Positions 42,661 to 52,138 of a DNA stretch of 64,000 nt are shown piece by piece. The position numbers and the translations under genes are program-made. Each line of letters begins with the position of its first letter. Within the stretch, counting starts at the first letter, position 1. Origin of the DNA: Picosynechococcus sp. PCC 7003 (lineage in GTDB: Bacteria > Cyanobacteriota > Cyanobacteriia > Cyanobacteriales > MRBY01); assembly GCF_001693255.1 (NCBI RefSeq), contig NZ_CP016474.1, positions 824,661 to 888,660 on the forward strand, in the 5' to 3' direction. The notes under the pieces are model-generated. The model was given only the letters and a program-made list of their open reading frames with translations. It made no database searches and was not told the DNA's origin.

Positions 42661-42803
42661 ACAAAAAGGCGGTTATGGGCTGAAATCTAAAAACGATCTT
42701 AAAAAAAATTGCTTTTCGAGGCTCAGACGGAGGCGATCGCCACGGGTCTTCTGTTTTCTCGATAGGATAGGGACGATGGGGGCAACGTACTTTTAGGGGT
42801 TAT

Positions 42804-43250
42804 ATGAAGCAAGAAGAAGATAGATATATGGCGACTGTAAATCAAGTTAAGCAATATTTAGCCTACTGGTTTCAGGTGGGTAAACCGGTGATCTGTCCCA
42901 AGGGCGATCGCCAAATCTTACCGACGACAGTGCTCGAAGGAAATCAATATTCCCCAGACTTTGAGGCCTGCTGGCAAGATCTCAACGCAAACCGTGACTG
43001 TTATCTCCAGGGTACAACCCAAACCATCGCGGATCTGCTCTCAGAGCGCTGGGATATTGCTAATTGTCCCCGTTGTACGATGCCCATGCCCTTCGATATT
43101 GTGGGCCTGAAAAATGGCTGCCCCTGTGCAGATCTCACAGATTGGCCGAATGTAAATATTCCAGTGCCCCATTGCCCCCACTACGCCCGTGAGCAACTGT
43201 CTGCGATCCATAAACGTCTCCGGTCGCGCCAACACCATTCTGACCTATAG
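42804..43250 (+). CDS. Conserved cyanobacterial protein with several cysteines
   Basis: A 148-residue soluble protein. The N-terminal part is helical (VNQVKQYLAYWFQVGKPVIC). The C-terminal half has Cys pairs: CPRCTMPMP, then CPCADLTDW and PHCPHY, perhaps a metal or Fe-S site. An ATG at 42828 (MATVNQVK) is an alternative start and looks more natural; AGGGG stands before the ATG at 42804. I recall related cyanobacterial proteins of unknown role but no named domain. Confidence 0.65.
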   Translation: MKQEEDRYMATVNQVKQYLAYWFQVGKPVICPKGDRQILPTTVLEGNQYSPDFEACWQDLNANRDCYLQGTTQTIADLLSERWDIANCPRCTMPMPFDIVGLKNGCPCADLTDWPNVNIPVPHCPHYAREQLSAIHKRLRSRQHHSDL

Positions 43251-43273
43251 GCCATACCGCAGTTAGGTTGCCA

Positions 43274-43777
43274 CTAGGGAGCCACGTCCACCAGCATCAA
43301 ATTCCATTGCCCCCGCTCATTACTCTGGAAGGCCACGCGGCGTCCATCACCGCTAATGGTGGGATTTTGCACCGAACCCCGTAGATTCACCGTTAACAAC
43401 TGCGATCGCCCCTGGTTGCGATCATAGACAAACACATCCTGCCGACCTCGTTCCGTAGAAACATAGGCGATAAAGCGTCCATCTTCGCTGAGATCCGGTT
43501 GGTCTTGGCTGGAGTCGCGGCGGTTGAGGTTGGGTAGGTTGACTAATTGATTGGTTTGGAGGTCGTAGAGAAAAATATTGCGGCGGCCGTCCCGTTCTGA
43601 GGCAAAGGCAAGATAGCGCCCATCGCCGCTGTAGCTGGGAAATTCTTCGGCAAAATTACTGTTGATTCCCCCCGTGGCAATTTGGGGTTGATAAAAAAGT
43701 GCTCGACCACAGCCCGTCAGCCCAAACAGGATACCACTCAATAACAATTTCCAACGGTAGGTCGCGCCTAGTTTCAT
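43274..43777 (-). CDS. PD40/TolB-like beta-propeller lipoprotein
   Basis: A 167-residue protein started at the ATG at 43777 (MKLGATYRWKLLLSG), with a lipobox LTGC. The mature part has three WD40-like PD40 repeats: SYSGDGRYLAFASERDGRRNIFLYDL, DLSEDGRFIAYVSTERGRQDVFVYDR and TISGDGRRVAFQSNERGQWNLMLVDV. Each has the DGRxxxFxSxRxGxxxxxxxD pattern of TolB propeller blades. Three blades cannot close a propeller alone, so it may oligomerise. A close paralogue stands at 61266-61781. It is the last gene of the pdhB-sec run. Confidence 0.82.
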   Translation of the reverse strand: MKLGATYRWKLLLSGILFGLTGCGRALFYQPQIATGGINSNFAEEFPSYSGDGRYLAFASERDGRRNIFLYDLQTNQLVNLPNLNRRDSSQDQPDLSEDGRFIAYVSTERGRQDVFVYDRNQGRSQLLTVNLRGSVQNPTISGDGRRVAFQSNERGQWNLMLVDVAP

Positions 43778-43791
43778 GAAATGCCGAATGT

Positions 43792-44193
43792 CTATAGTCG
43801 CTTCAAAATCTTCCAAAGCCAGTGACGTTGGTTATGGGTCAGTTTCTGTGCCCACTGATTGAAACGATACCGCTCCCGTTGAGACCAACCTTGGGTTAAT
43901 TTCTGGCTATGCCAAACTAAAACGGCACAGGTATAGGCGACACAGATTGTCAAGGCAATGCTGGCCCAGTAATGATAACCGAGGCTTAAGCGCACCACTG
44001 CCCAGGTCAAATGGTCTCGCCAGAGGGAAAATTCTTCCCGTAATGCCCAAACGCCGTAACTCCCCAAGATCAGCCATAGCAAAGCGACCAGTAGCCAACG
44101 CCAGAGGAAAGTAAACCGCACTAGCTTGCGGGCCAAGGGATTGAAATGATGCTCTGTTGGTGCTTCCTGAAGTTGGCGATCGCCCATATTCAT
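43792..44193 (-). CDS. Small membrane protein
   Basis: A 133-residue protein with two membrane segments (about 29-48, FLWRWLLVALLWLILGSYGVW, and about 74-93, YWASIALTICVAYTCAVLVW) joined by a short loop, with a basic C-terminus rich in Trp and His. No family recognised. It lies between secF (79 bases upstream) and the PD40 lipoprotein (14 bases downstream), so it is likely in the same transcript. Confidence 0.62.
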   Translation of the reverse strand: MNMGDRQLQEAPTEHHFNPLARKLVRFTFLWRWLLVALLWLILGSYGVWALREEFSLWRDHLTWAVVRLSLGYHYWASIALTICVAYTCAVLVWHSQKLTQGWSQRERYRFNQWAQKLTHNQRHWLWKILKRL

Positions 44194-44272
44194 TCACCCT
44201 AAACATATTTACCAGATGGGTCAGGCCAAATCCTGGGATTGTCTTTGCTACCGGAAAATTATCCTGCAATGG

Positions 44273-45244
44273 CTAGGAAAATTCTGTGACATTCACCGCC
44301 TCTTTGGTGACTGTGGGGGGCGCACCGTTACGATTGCGCCACCAAGCCAGGAGGGTACTGGCGACAAAAATACTAGAGTAAGAGCCGCATAGAAAGCCAA
44401 TAATCAAGGCGAGGGCAAAAAACTTGAGGGTCGAACCACCAAACAAAAAGATGGCCAAAAGCGGCAATAGGGTAGTGAGGGTGGTGTTGATGGAACGGCC
44501 CAGGGTTTGCTGGACGGAGTGATCGACGATTTGATCGATACTATCCCCCTCGTCAGCATTAAGGTTTTCGCGAATGCGATCGTAAATGACCACCGTATCA
44601 TTCACAGAAAAACCAATAATCGTCAGTAGGGCCACGAGAAAAAGACTATCCACTTCAACCCCTAACACCAGACCGAGCAGCGCAAAGACCCCAGCCGTGA
44701 TCAACACATCATGTAACAATGCGGCGATCGCAAACAGTGCATAGTCAAACTGAAAGCGGATACTCAGATAAACAATAATCCCAAAAAAAGAAACCAGGAG
44801 AGCGAGCATTCCTTGGATGAATAGCTCCCGACCAATGGTTGGCCCCACCGAGTCAATTTGGATCGTGCCAGGGTCTAGGGCGCCCACCTCAGATTCTAGG
44901 GCGTCAAGTAAGCGGCTCCGTTGATCCACATCAAGCTGGGGCGTGCGCACTGAAAAAGTGGTTCGCTCTTGGCCCAAGATTTGTACCGTACTGCTGCCGA
45001 CCCCCTGGTCATTCACAACGGTTTGGATCGTCGCCGTTTCTAAAGGGTCAGTACAGTTATCGGCCACCGTACAATCGAGGGCCACTTGGATTTTTGTGCC
45101 CCCAACAAAATCTAAACTGGGTCGGAGAGGCGCTTGAAGTTGGTTGAAGGAAATGCCCATAAACAACAAACTCGCAAGGATGGCGATCGCTGAAACAGAC
45201 CACCAAAGGAGACGCTGTTTAATGACGCTAAATTTAAAAGTCAT
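44273..45244 (-). CDS. secF: Protein translocase subunit SecF
   Basis: A 323-residue membrane protein. The first helix is followed by the P1 periplasmic loop ([17 protein letters not shown]) and then the six-helix SecF core with [43 protein letters not shown] and [16 protein letters not shown]. It pairs with SecD to drive late translocation with the proton gradient. The start is 32 bases from the secD stop. It lacks any fused domain. Confidence 0.95.
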   Translation of the reverse strand: MTFKFSVIKQRLLWWSVSAIAILASLLFMGISFNQLQAPLRPSLDFVGGTKIQVALDCTVADNCTDPLETATIQTVVNDQGVGSSTVQILGQERTTFSVRTPQLDVDQRSRLLDALESEVGALDPGTIQIDSVGPTIGRELFIQGMLALLVSFFGIIVYLSIRFQFDYALFAIAALLHDVLITAGVFALLGLVLGVEVDSLFLVALLTIIGFSVNDTVVIYDRIRENLNADEGDSIDQIVDHSVQQTLGRSINTTLTTLLPLLAIFLFGGSTLKFFALALIIGFLCGSYSSIFVASTLLAWWRNRNGAPPTVTKEAVNVTEFS

Positions 45245-45276
45245 CGGGTTAAGAACAGACTAGAGGGCAAAGGAAA

Positions 45277-46680
45277 TTAGTTGGGGACTTTGGGGGCAAA
45301 CAACTTGGGATTTTGACGCACCGCCGGCAAACCCAACACCGTCAACAGTAGTAAAGTCCGGCTGCAGGTCACCGCAGTAAACATACTCACCCCGACCCCA
45401 ATCGCCAAGGTCAACGCAAAACCTTTGACCAAACCCGAACCCAAGAAAAAGAGGGCTGCACAGGCGATCAAAGTGGTGACATTACTATCGAGAATACTGG
45501 AGAAAGCGTTAAAAAATCCCGATTCCACAGCCCGGTACAGGGTATTGCCCTTGTAAATCTCCTCCCGGGTGCGCTCAAAGATCAGCACGTTTGCATCTAC
45601 AGCCATGCCGATGCTCAGGATAAATCCAGCAATCCCCGGTAACGTCAGCGTGACCCCCACCAGGGAGTAACAGGCCAAAGTCAGCAGGGTATAAACCACC
45701 AAAGCCACATCTGCGATCAGCCCCGGCAAACGGTAATAAACCGCCACAAAGACCAATACCAGAATTAAGCCCGCAATCCCTGCATAGATACTTTGGCGAA
45801 TGGAATCTTGGCCAAGGGTTGCCCCCACGGTACGGTTCTCAACTACGGCCACCGGGAAGGGTAACGACCCACCCCGAATCTGAATCGCAAGATCGCTGGC
45901 AGTATCAATGTCAAAGTTGCCGGTAATGGTCACATTGCCTCCGGCGATCCCTTGGGCGGCATATTCTGGGCCAACGGTGGGGGCGCTGAGGAGTGCATCA
46001 TCTAAGAAAATGCCCACGCTCCGACCTGTCCCAGCTAAACCTTTCGTAATTTCGGCGAAGAGTTCGGCCCCCTCAGCATTGAAATTAAGAAAGACTTGCC
46101 AACTGTTACCAGCCTGGGTGGGAGCGGGTTGGGCATTGGTGACATATTCACCGACTAAACCAACGGGCTCAAATAGGGCAAGAATTTCTTGATCGAGACT
46201 GTCAATGGTCGTTTCTAATTCTTCAATCTCGGCATCGCTAGTGGCAGGGTTTTCACTAGCGCGGAGGCTATTTAACTGAGCGTCGAGTTGGCGACGGAGG
46301 GCGTAGGTTTCTTGGAATTCGGCTTCGGTATCAGGGTTTTGGGGCCGAAACTCTAGCTGGGCCGTGCCACCGAGGACTCGCTCTGCCTGTTCAGGGTCAG
46401 TCACCCCAGGCAATTGCACAAGGATGCGGTCATTTCCCACGAGTTGGGTAATGGGTTCGGCAACTCCTAGACCATTGATGCGATTTTCGATAACTCGCTT
46501 CACGGCAGCCGTATCACTGGCTTCGACGACAACTCCTTCGGCATTGGGTTGTACCTGGATCGTCAATTGGGCGCCACCTTTGAGATCTAGACCAAGTTGG
46601 AGGGGTAAGGTTGTCAAAATCGTGATGGCGATCGCCACCAAAAAAAGAACTGCAACTATGATTAAGCGTTGTTTTTGCAT
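45277..46680 (-). CDS. secD: Protein translocase subunit SecD
   Basis: A 467-residue subunit. Order: helix 1, P1 base (LQLGLDLKGGAQLTIQV), P1 head (about 90-250), then the C-terminal six-helix bundle with TVGATLGQDSIRQSIYAGIAG, MAVDANVLIFERTREEI and FSSILDSNVTTLIACAALFF. This form is compact compared with the E. coli SecD (615 residues), as is usual in cyanobacteria. It is preceded by pdhB 40 bases upstream and followed by secF. Confidence 0.95.
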   Translation of the reverse strand: MQKQRLIIVAVLFLVAIAITILTTLPLQLGLDLKGGAQLTIQVQPNAEGVVVEASDTAAVKRVIENRINGLGVAEPITQLVGNDRILVQLPGVTDPEQAERVLGGTAQLEFRPQNPDTEAEFQETYALRRQLDAQLNSLRASENPATSDAEIEELETTIDSLDQEILALFEPVGLVGEYVTNAQPAPTQAGNSWQVFLNFNAEGAELFAEITKGLAGTGRSVGIFLDDALLSAPTVGPEYAAQGIAGGNVTITGNFDIDTASDLAIQIRGGSLPFPVAVVENRTVGATLGQDSIRQSIYAGIAGLILVLVFVAVYYRLPGLIADVALVVYTLLTLACYSLVGVTLTLPGIAGFILSIGMAVDANVLIFERTREEIYKGNTLYRAVESGFFNAFSSILDSNVTTLIACAALFFLGSGLVKGFALTLAIGVGVSMFTAVTCSRTLLLLTVLGLPAVRQNPKLFAPKVPN

Positions 46681-46720
46681 AATGGATCTAGGAGGATGAA
46701 CCGCAGTTGGTCGCTGGTGT

Positions 46721-47704
46721 TTAGACCTTCAGAGCCAACATATTTTGCACTGCTTCGACGATGTTGTCGGGTTGGACGATGGTAAGCCGCTCCAGGGTGC
46801 CGTTGTAGGGGGTGGGAATATCCTGGGAGGAGAGACGCATCACCGGCGCATCCAATTCATCGAACAGTTGCTCGTTGATCAGAGACATCACTTCCGCCGC
46901 AATCCCCGCCGTTTTCATACATTCTTCGACGATGATCACCCGGTGGGTTTTCTTCACGGATTTGGCGATCGTCTCCATATCGATGGGCTTCAAGGAGATT
47001 AGATCAATTAATTCCGGATCAATACCTTGTTTTTCGAGGGTTTTGATCGCCTGGGTGCAATGATGGCGCATCCGCGAATAGGTCAGGATGGTTACATCTT
47101 TCCCTTCCCGTACTAGCTCCGCCTTGTCGAGGGGCACGATATATTCCCCATCGGGCAAATTCTCTTTTAGGTTGTAGAGCAGCACGTGCTCAAAGAAAAG
47201 CACGGGGTTTTCATCACGGATCGCCGCCTTTAATAAACCCTTGGCATTGTAGGGGGTAGAACAGGCCACAATCTTCAAGCCCGGTACCGCTTGGAAATAG
47301 GCCTCTAGGCGTTGGGAGTGCTCTGCCCCCAACTGACGACCGACGCCCCCAGGACCACGGATCACCATGGGAATTGTGAAATTACCGCCGGAAGTGTAGC
47401 GCAACATCCCAGCGTTGTTAGAAATTTGGTTAAAGGCCAACAGCAAAAAGCCCATGTTCATCCCTTCGATGATCGGCCGCAGCCCAGTCATGGCAGCCCC
47501 AACAGCCATCCCGGTGAAGCTGTTCTCTGCGATGGGTGTATCCAGAACGCGCAGGTCACCATATTTTTTCGCAAGATCCTTCGTTACCTTGTAGGAACCG
47601 CCGTAATGACCCACATCTTCGCCCATAACGAAGACTGTCTCGTCACGCGCCATCTCTTCATCGATAGCTTGACGCAGCGCATTAAAAAGTAAAGTTTCCG
47701 CCAT
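46721..47704 (-). CDS. pdhB: Pyruvate dehydrogenase E1 component subunit beta
   Basis: A 327-residue subunit that with PdhA decarboxylates pyruvate for the pyruvate dehydrogenase complex. Markers are [60 protein letters not shown], and the K-site [21 protein letters not shown]. The later [12 protein letters not shown] and [13 protein letters not shown] are conserved. It is the first gene of the minus-strand run that continues with secD and secF, an association also seen in some other cyanobacteria. Confidence 0.95.
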   Translation of the reverse strand: MAETLLFNALRQAIDEEMARDETVFVMGEDVGHYGGSYKVTKDLAKKYGDLRVLDTPIAENSFTGMAVGAAMTGLRPIIEGMNMGFLLLAFNQISNNAGMLRYTSGGNFTIPMVIRGPGGVGRQLGAEHSQRLEAYFQAVPGLKIVACSTPYNAKGLLKAAIRDENPVLFFEHVLLYNLKENLPDGEYIVPLDKAELVREGKDVTILTYSRMRHHCTQAIKTLEKQGIDPELIDLISLKPIDMETIAKSVKKTHRVIIVEECMKTAGIAAEVMSLINEQLFDELDAPVMRLSSQDIPTPYNGTLERLTIVQPDNIVEAVQNMLALKV

Positions 47705-48050
47705 ATGAAATCGTTCTAAAACCTATCGCAGCAAGTGACATCGTATCATTCCTGAGCCTTTCTTGCGCCATCAATCTGGTGGGATCGAAGCCGATGCTTT
47801 CGGGGGTCTGGGATCGGACGGAGAAACCCTATATGGAGGCAGGCTCTGTCCGGTGGCGATCGCCCTTTTTGGGAATAATCATCAAACCGTACTAATCAGT
47901 ATGAGAAAAACCTTAAATTTTCACTAAAAAAATGAAGGTTGTAACCCGAAGAAAAGTCGGCAATTCTGCGGCAATTTCACCAAAAAGATACGGTTTTTGC
48001 CATCCATAAATTCCTGAAGAATATCGATAATGAAGGTGTAGCAAAAAGTC
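47705..48050. promoter_or_regulatory. Divergent promoter region of pdhB and hspA
   Basis: A 367-base stretch (47705-48071) without genes lies between divergent pdhB and hspA. It contains a HIP1-type GGCGATCGCC near 47855 and a small dyad TACT-AATC-AGTA around 47891. A -10-like GATAAT sits at 48026-48031 on the hspA side, which would leave a leader of only about 35 bases. No CIRCE element (the HrcA operator) was found, so control of hspA may rest largely on the RNA structure next to the start. Confidence 0.4.
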
Positions 48051-48074
48051 GATTCTCTTAGGAGGTCATATATG
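48051..48074 (+). promoter_or_regulatory. Probable RNA thermometer hiding the hspA ribosome-binding site
   Basis: The leader GATTCTCTTAGGAGGTC at 48051-48067 can fold into a short hairpin: GA, a bulged U, then UCUC pairs with GAGG and UC, leaving loop UUAG. It buries most of the AGGAGG ribosome-binding site, and the ATG follows at 48072. One bulge and one U-G pair would make it melt easily. The hspA/hsp17 leader of Synechocystis is a known short thermometer, which supports the reading by analogy. Confidence 0.55.
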
Positions 48075-48548
48075 TCTTTAGTGCACTTCTCGCCATTTTC
48101 TGAACTAGAAACAGTTCAGACCCAAATGAATCGCATTTTCGATGAACTTGTCGGCTGGCAAGGAGAAGGTGGCTCTCCCTGGCGTCCCTCTGTCGAGCTA
48201 CTCAACGGAGACGCAGAATTAACCTTGAAAGCTGCACTTCCTGGCATTGCTGCTGACGATATCGACATTCAGTTGACCCGTGAATCAGTCCGCATCTCCG
48301 GCGAATATAAATACGAAGCAGAGCAAGAAGATGAAGGCTGCTACCATTCTGAATTCCGCTATGGAAAATTTGATCGCACCATCGCGCTTCCGGTCGCCAT
48401 TGACCACGAAAATGCCACAGCAGAATTTAAAGATGGCGTTCTGACCTTGAAGATGCCCAAAGTTGTTCCCGTAGCGAAAAAAGTTGTCAAACTACAACTG
48501 GGTAAAAGCCCCGAAGCTCAAAAAGTTCTTGAAGAACCAACCGAATAA
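48072..48548 (+). CDS. hspA: Small heat-shock protein HspA (Hsp20/alpha-crystallin)
   Basis: A 158-residue chaperone. The alpha-crystallin domain spans about 35-140 (WRPSVELLNGDAELTLKAALPGIAADDIDIQL, SEFRYGKFDRTIALPVAIDHENATAEFKDGVLTLKMPK). N- and C-terminal tails are short, and the I/V-x-I/V tail motif appears as VVKLQL. It binds unfolded proteins and stabilises thylakoid membranes on heat shock. The start ATG has a perfect AGGAGG five bases upstream, probably occluded at growth temperature. Confidence 0.95.
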   Translation: MSLVHFSPFSELETVQTQMNRIFDELVGWQGEGGSPWRPSVELLNGDAELTLKAALPGIAADDIDIQLTRESVRISGEYKYEAEQEDEGCYHSEFRYGKFDRTIALPVAIDHENATAEFKDGVLTLKMPKVVPVAKKVVKLQLGKSPEAQKVLEEPTE

Positions 48549-48608
48549 CTCCCCAGTGGTCGTTCTGCAGGACACCATTAATCCATAAAGATCTTTAAAG
48601 ATCGTTTT

Positions 48609-48634
48609 GGCCTCCCTGAAAATTTAGGAAGGCC
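48609..48634 (+). terminator. Inverted repeat after hspA
   Basis: GGCCTCCCT (48609-48617) and AGGAAGGCC (48626-48634) pair with a single mismatch around an 8-nt loop. The T-run afterwards is weak (ATTATTTT). It lies 60 bases past the hspA stop, so it probably ends that transcript. Confidence 0.6.
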
Positions 48635-48822
48635 ATTATTTTCGACCAACTGCGAGGGGCCTCGCCAATGTGAACCTAGGATAAAGTTTGGCCATATATC
48701 TAAAGAAGCAATGAAGTATAAAGCTTTTCTTTGAATTGTCCACGGAAGTAATGCTCGACAAGCCTGGAACTTTATCATAAAGGTAGTCAAGAAAACTGGC
48801 GATTGCCGGGGGGCGAAACGTC

Positions 48823-50193
48823 ATGGAACAACTGTTGCCACTGAACCAACTACCGCCGATCACGTCGAAATCGGCCCGCCGCAGCGCAAAGACCGACCCA
48901 TCAGGACGAGCCAATGTATCATTGGAAGAGACAGTGCTGCAATCAACAGGCATGCTTCCGGACATGACTTCAGGCCGTGATTTCGAACACCCCTTAGCTC
49001 CTGTAGAATCATTGTTGCCGAAGCCGGAAATCTCTCCTGAACAGGTTGTTTTTGATTGCTTTGTCCAAACCCTCCAAACAGCTCCCCTTGATGATTGCTT
49101 GGGATTATTTCAGGCATTTTTCGTTGGTTATGATGCATCTCAATGTCCAGAATCCCTGCAGCAAGCAAGTTATCAGCTGATCATTGCCAATCGGCGCACG
49201 GGATTTATTGCGGTTCTCAAACGGTGTTGTTATCTGTTTATCGAGACTTGTCTCAATCAAGAAAGTATCCAGCACATTGCCAAACTTGCCCATTTGCTGC
49301 TGACGTCAACATCTCAGACGGGTGATGGGTCGTTGACCACAGAACGATTTCAGGATTGGCTACGGGGATTTGTGCAAACTGAGGAATGTCGGGTCTTTCG
49401 GGTCTTGGCGCCTCCTAGTGAGACAAATCAACGCACTTGGGGCGATCGCTATGTGGGCTTTATGTTGTTTGCCCAAGTGACGAATCCACAATCTTCCCCA
49501 GAACAACAACGGGCCTCCAAGCTGCTTTACCAATTATTTAATAACCGTTATCGCTACCGATTAGTGATGTACCTGTCGACAAAGGGAAAAATGACCGCGA
49601 CGGGAGAGTCCATTAAAAATCCCACCCTCATTGAAGATGTTGCGTTGAACCTGATCCATCGTTTAGTGGTTAAAAAGAAGCCCAGTTATCCTGATATTGC
49701 CACTCAATTTTTAGCCCAGACAGACGATCATACCTTTGCCACTTGGCAGCCCTATTTTGTTGATTATTTGTTCTGTGCCATGACTTCGCCGCGTCGTTTG
49801 AAGTGGCTGCCCGATAAGGTTTTGCAACATCTCAGGCAATGTTATCCCGAAGGGGACAGCATCACCCTCAACCAAGCACTGATTAATGATGTTTGCCGCA
49901 ATTTAATCCATTACCTGCTCGATCCTGAACATTTGCAAGATTTATCCCATCCTTTACCTGTCTTGATGATTCAGCGGGAATATTTAACCCTCAGTATTTT
50001 GTTATTGAAATTGGTGCTGGTTGCGCCCGAAACCTATGGTGAACTGGTACAAGCCCTCAATCTTTTGCTGGGGCAATACCAAGACCAACCCAAGGAAGAG
50101 TGCCAGTGGCTCATGGGCTTTTTTGAGACGGTTCAGGTTATTTTGGCGTTGGTGCTGACGGCTCCTCAGTATTGCCCTACAGTCCCTGGGTAG
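48823..50193 (+). CDS. Conserved cyanobacterial protein of unknown function (456 residues)
   Basis: A large cytosolic protein with no membrane segment or signal peptide. After a polar N-terminal 70 residues it is strongly helical, with alternating hydrophobic segments (VVFDCFVQTLQTAPLDDCLGLFQAFFVGY, SKLLYQLFNNRYRYRLVMYL, ILLLKLVLVAPETYGELVQALNLLLG). This looks like an alpha-solenoid scaffold. No catalytic motif is recognised. The gene stands alone between hspA and ilvD. Confidence 0.65.
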   Translation: MEQLLPLNQLPPITSKSARRSAKTDPSGRANVSLEETVLQSTGMLPDMTSGRDFEHPLAPVESLLPKPEISPEQVVFDCFVQTLQTAPLDDCLGLFQAFFVGYDASQCPESLQQASYQLIIANRRTGFIAVLKRCCYLFIETCLNQESIQHIAKLAHLLLTSTSQTGDGSLTTERFQDWLRGFVQTEECRVFRVLAPPSETNQRTWGDRYVGFMLFAQVTNPQSSPEQQRASKLLYQLFNNRYRYRLVMYLSTKGKMTATGESIKNPTLIEDVALNLIHRLVVKKKPSYPDIATQFLAQTDDHTFATWQPYFVDYLFCAMTSPRRLKWLPDKVLQHLRQCYPEGDSITLNQALINDVCRNLIHYLLDPEHLQDLSHPLPVLMIQREYLTLSILLLKLVLVAPETYGELVQALNLLLGQYQDQPKEECQWLMGFFETVQVILALVLTAPQYCPTVPG

Positions 50194-50286
50194 TAGTGGT
50201 TAACTTTAGAGAATCCCTATCCAAAAGCTCGAAAAAAAAGGACAATAGAAAGGTTATTTTGATGTAAATCTTGATTTCTATTTGTT

Positions 50287-51972
50287 ATGAGCGACAATCG
50301 ACGTAGCCGGGTAGTCACCGAAGGTCATCAGCGGAGCCCGAACCGTGCCATGCTCCGGGCTGTGGGCTTTGGGGATGATGATTTTAGTAAACCAATTGTA
50401 GGCTTGGCGAATGGGTACAGTACGATTACGCCATGCAATATGGGAATCAATGACCTAGCCCAACGGGCGGATAAGGCGATCCGGGAGGCGGGGGCCATGC
50501 CGCAGATGTTTGGGACGATCACCATTAGTGATGGGATCTCCATGGGTACTGAAGGGATGAAGTATTCCCTTGTTTCGCGGGATGTGATCGCTGACTCCAT
50601 TGAAACGGCTTGTAATGGTCAAAGCATGGATGCGGTGCTGGCGATTGGTGGTTGTGATAAAAATATGCCGGGGGCGGTATTGGCGATCGCCCGGATGAAT
50701 ATCCCTGCAATCTTTGTCTATGGTGGCACGATTAAACCCGGCCATCTAGACGGCGAAGACCTCACGGTAGTCAGTGCCTTCGAGGCCGTCGGTGAATTTA
50801 GCGCCGGAAAGATCGACGAAGAAAGATTGTTGGCTGTTGAGAAAAACGCTTGTCCAGGGGCTGGTTCCTGCGGCGGGATGTACACCGCTAATACGATGTC
50901 CTCGGCCTTTGAGGCGATGGGGATTAGTTTGCCCTACTCCTCCACCATGGCCGCCGAAGATGAAGAAAAGGCAGTCAGTGCGGAAGAGTCAGCCCGTGTT
51001 CTGGTCAATGCGATCAAGCAGCAGATTTTGCCGAAGGATATCCTCACCCGCAAGGCGTTTGAAAACGCGATTTCCGTGATTATGGCCGTGGGCGGTTCCA
51101 CGAATTCAGTTTTACATTTGTTGGCGATCGCCAATACCATCGGCGTAGATTTGACCATCGATGATTTTGAAACCATCCGCCAGCGCGTCCCCGTCATCTG
51201 TGACCTCAAGCCCTCTGGCCGCTACGTTGCCACCGATCTCCACAAGGCGGGCGGTATTCCCCAGGTGATGAAAATGCTCTTGGATCACGGCCTTCTCCAC
51301 GGCGACTGTTTAACAGTTACCGGCAAAACCATCGCTGAAACCCTCGCCGACATTCCGAGCGAACCCTCTCCCGATCAGGATGTAATTCGTCCCTGGGATA
51401 AGCCAATGTACGAAAAGGGACACCTGGCGATCCTCAAAGGCAACCTGGCCGAAGAAGGTTCTGTGGCGAAAATCAGTGGCGTAAAAAATCCCCGAATCAC
51501 TGGCCCCGCCCGCGTTTTTGAGTCTGAAGAAGAATGTCTCGATGCGATCCTCGCTGGCAAGATTGTCGCTGGTGATGTGGTGATCGTCCGTTATGAAGGG
51601 CCGAAGGGTGGCCCCGGAATGCGGGAAATGTTAGCGCCCACCTCCGCGATTATTGGTGCTGGTCTGGGCGATTCTGTCGGTCTGATCACCGATGGGCGTT
51701 TCTCTGGTGGCACCTATGGCCTTGTGGTTGGTCACGTTGCCCCGGAAGCATTCGTGGGTGGCAATATTGCCCTCGTGGAAGAAGGGGACAGCATCACCAT
51801 CGATGCCCACGAAAAACTACTGCAAATCAATGTTCCTGATGAGGAACTGGCGAAACGTCGCGCCGCTTGGAAACCTCGTGAACCCCGTTATAAGCGTGGT
51901 GTCCTTGGGAAGTATGCCAAGATTGTTTCCACCAGCAGTAAAGGTGCAGTAACCGATATCGATCTGTTCTAA
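50287..51972 (+). CDS. ilvD: Dihydroxy-acid dehydratase
   Basis: A 561-residue Fe-S enzyme of branched-chain amino acid synthesis. Cluster cysteines are in [18 protein letters not shown] and [16 protein letters not shown]. The C-terminal half holds [12 protein letters not shown] and [16 protein letters not shown]. It dehydrates 2,3-dihydroxy-isovalerate and its homologue to the 2-keto acids. The length and all conserved segments are normal. A GC-rich hairpin follows the stop. Confidence 0.96.
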   Translation: MSDNRRSRVVTEGHQRSPNRAMLRAVGFGDDDFSKPIVGLANGYSTITPCNMGINDLAQRADKAIREAGAMPQMFGTITISDGISMGTEGMKYSLVSRDVIADSIETACNGQSMDAVLAIGGCDKNMPGAVLAIARMNIPAIFVYGGTIKPGHLDGEDLTVVSAFEAVGEFSAGKIDEERLLAVEKNACPGAGSCGGMYTANTMSSAFEAMGISLPYSSTMAAEDEEKAVSAEESARVLVNAIKQQILPKDILTRKAFENAISVIMAVGGSTNSVLHLLAIANTIGVDLTIDDFETIRQRVPVICDLKPSGRYVATDLHKAGGIPQVMKMLLDHGLLHGDCLTVTGKTIAETLADIPSEPSPDQDVIRPWDKPMYEKGHLAILKGNLAEEGSVAKISGVKNPRITGPARVFESEEECLDAILAGKIVAGDVVIVRYEGPKGGPGMREMLAPTSAIIGAGLGDSVGLITDGRFSGGTYGLVVGHVAPEAFVGGNIALVEEGDSITIDAHEKLLQINVPDEELAKRRAAWKPREPRYKRGVLGKYAKIVSTSSKGAVTDIDLF

Positions 51973-51998
51973 AGTCATTGATTTTCGATTTATGGTGG

Positions 51999-52030
51999 GG
52001 CGCGTCATCAAGCGGTGGCGTGCCTTTTTT
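51999..52030 (+). terminator. Rho-independent terminator after ilvD
   Basis: GGCGCG (51999-52004) pairs with CGTGCC (52019-52024) with one G-U pair, a 14-nt loop, then six T residues at 52025-52030. This ends the ilvD transcript ahead of the mazEF region. Confidence 0.65.
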
Positions 52031-52082
52031 GTAACTGGTTTTTTAGAGTGCTATTTGACGACTGGCCACATAACCAATATTC

Positions 52083-52124
52083 AAATACGTATATACAATG
52101 TAGAAACATTGTATATACGTATTT
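52083..52124. promoter_or_regulatory. Perfect 42-bp dyad in front of mazE
   Basis: The 18-base arm at 52083-52100 (AAATACGTATATACAATG) is repeated exactly in inverted form at 52107-52124 with a 6-base spacer TAGAAA. Each arm also holds the smaller palindromes ATACGTAT and GTATATAC. It ends 14 bases before the mazE start. A possible promoter lies on the left: TTGACG at 52055-52060, a 17-base spacer and TATTCA. Such dyads are usual operators of antitoxin-toxin pairs, so autorepression by MazE-MazF is likely. Confidence 0.75.
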
Positions 52125-52138
52125 CGACAGGCTTTGCT

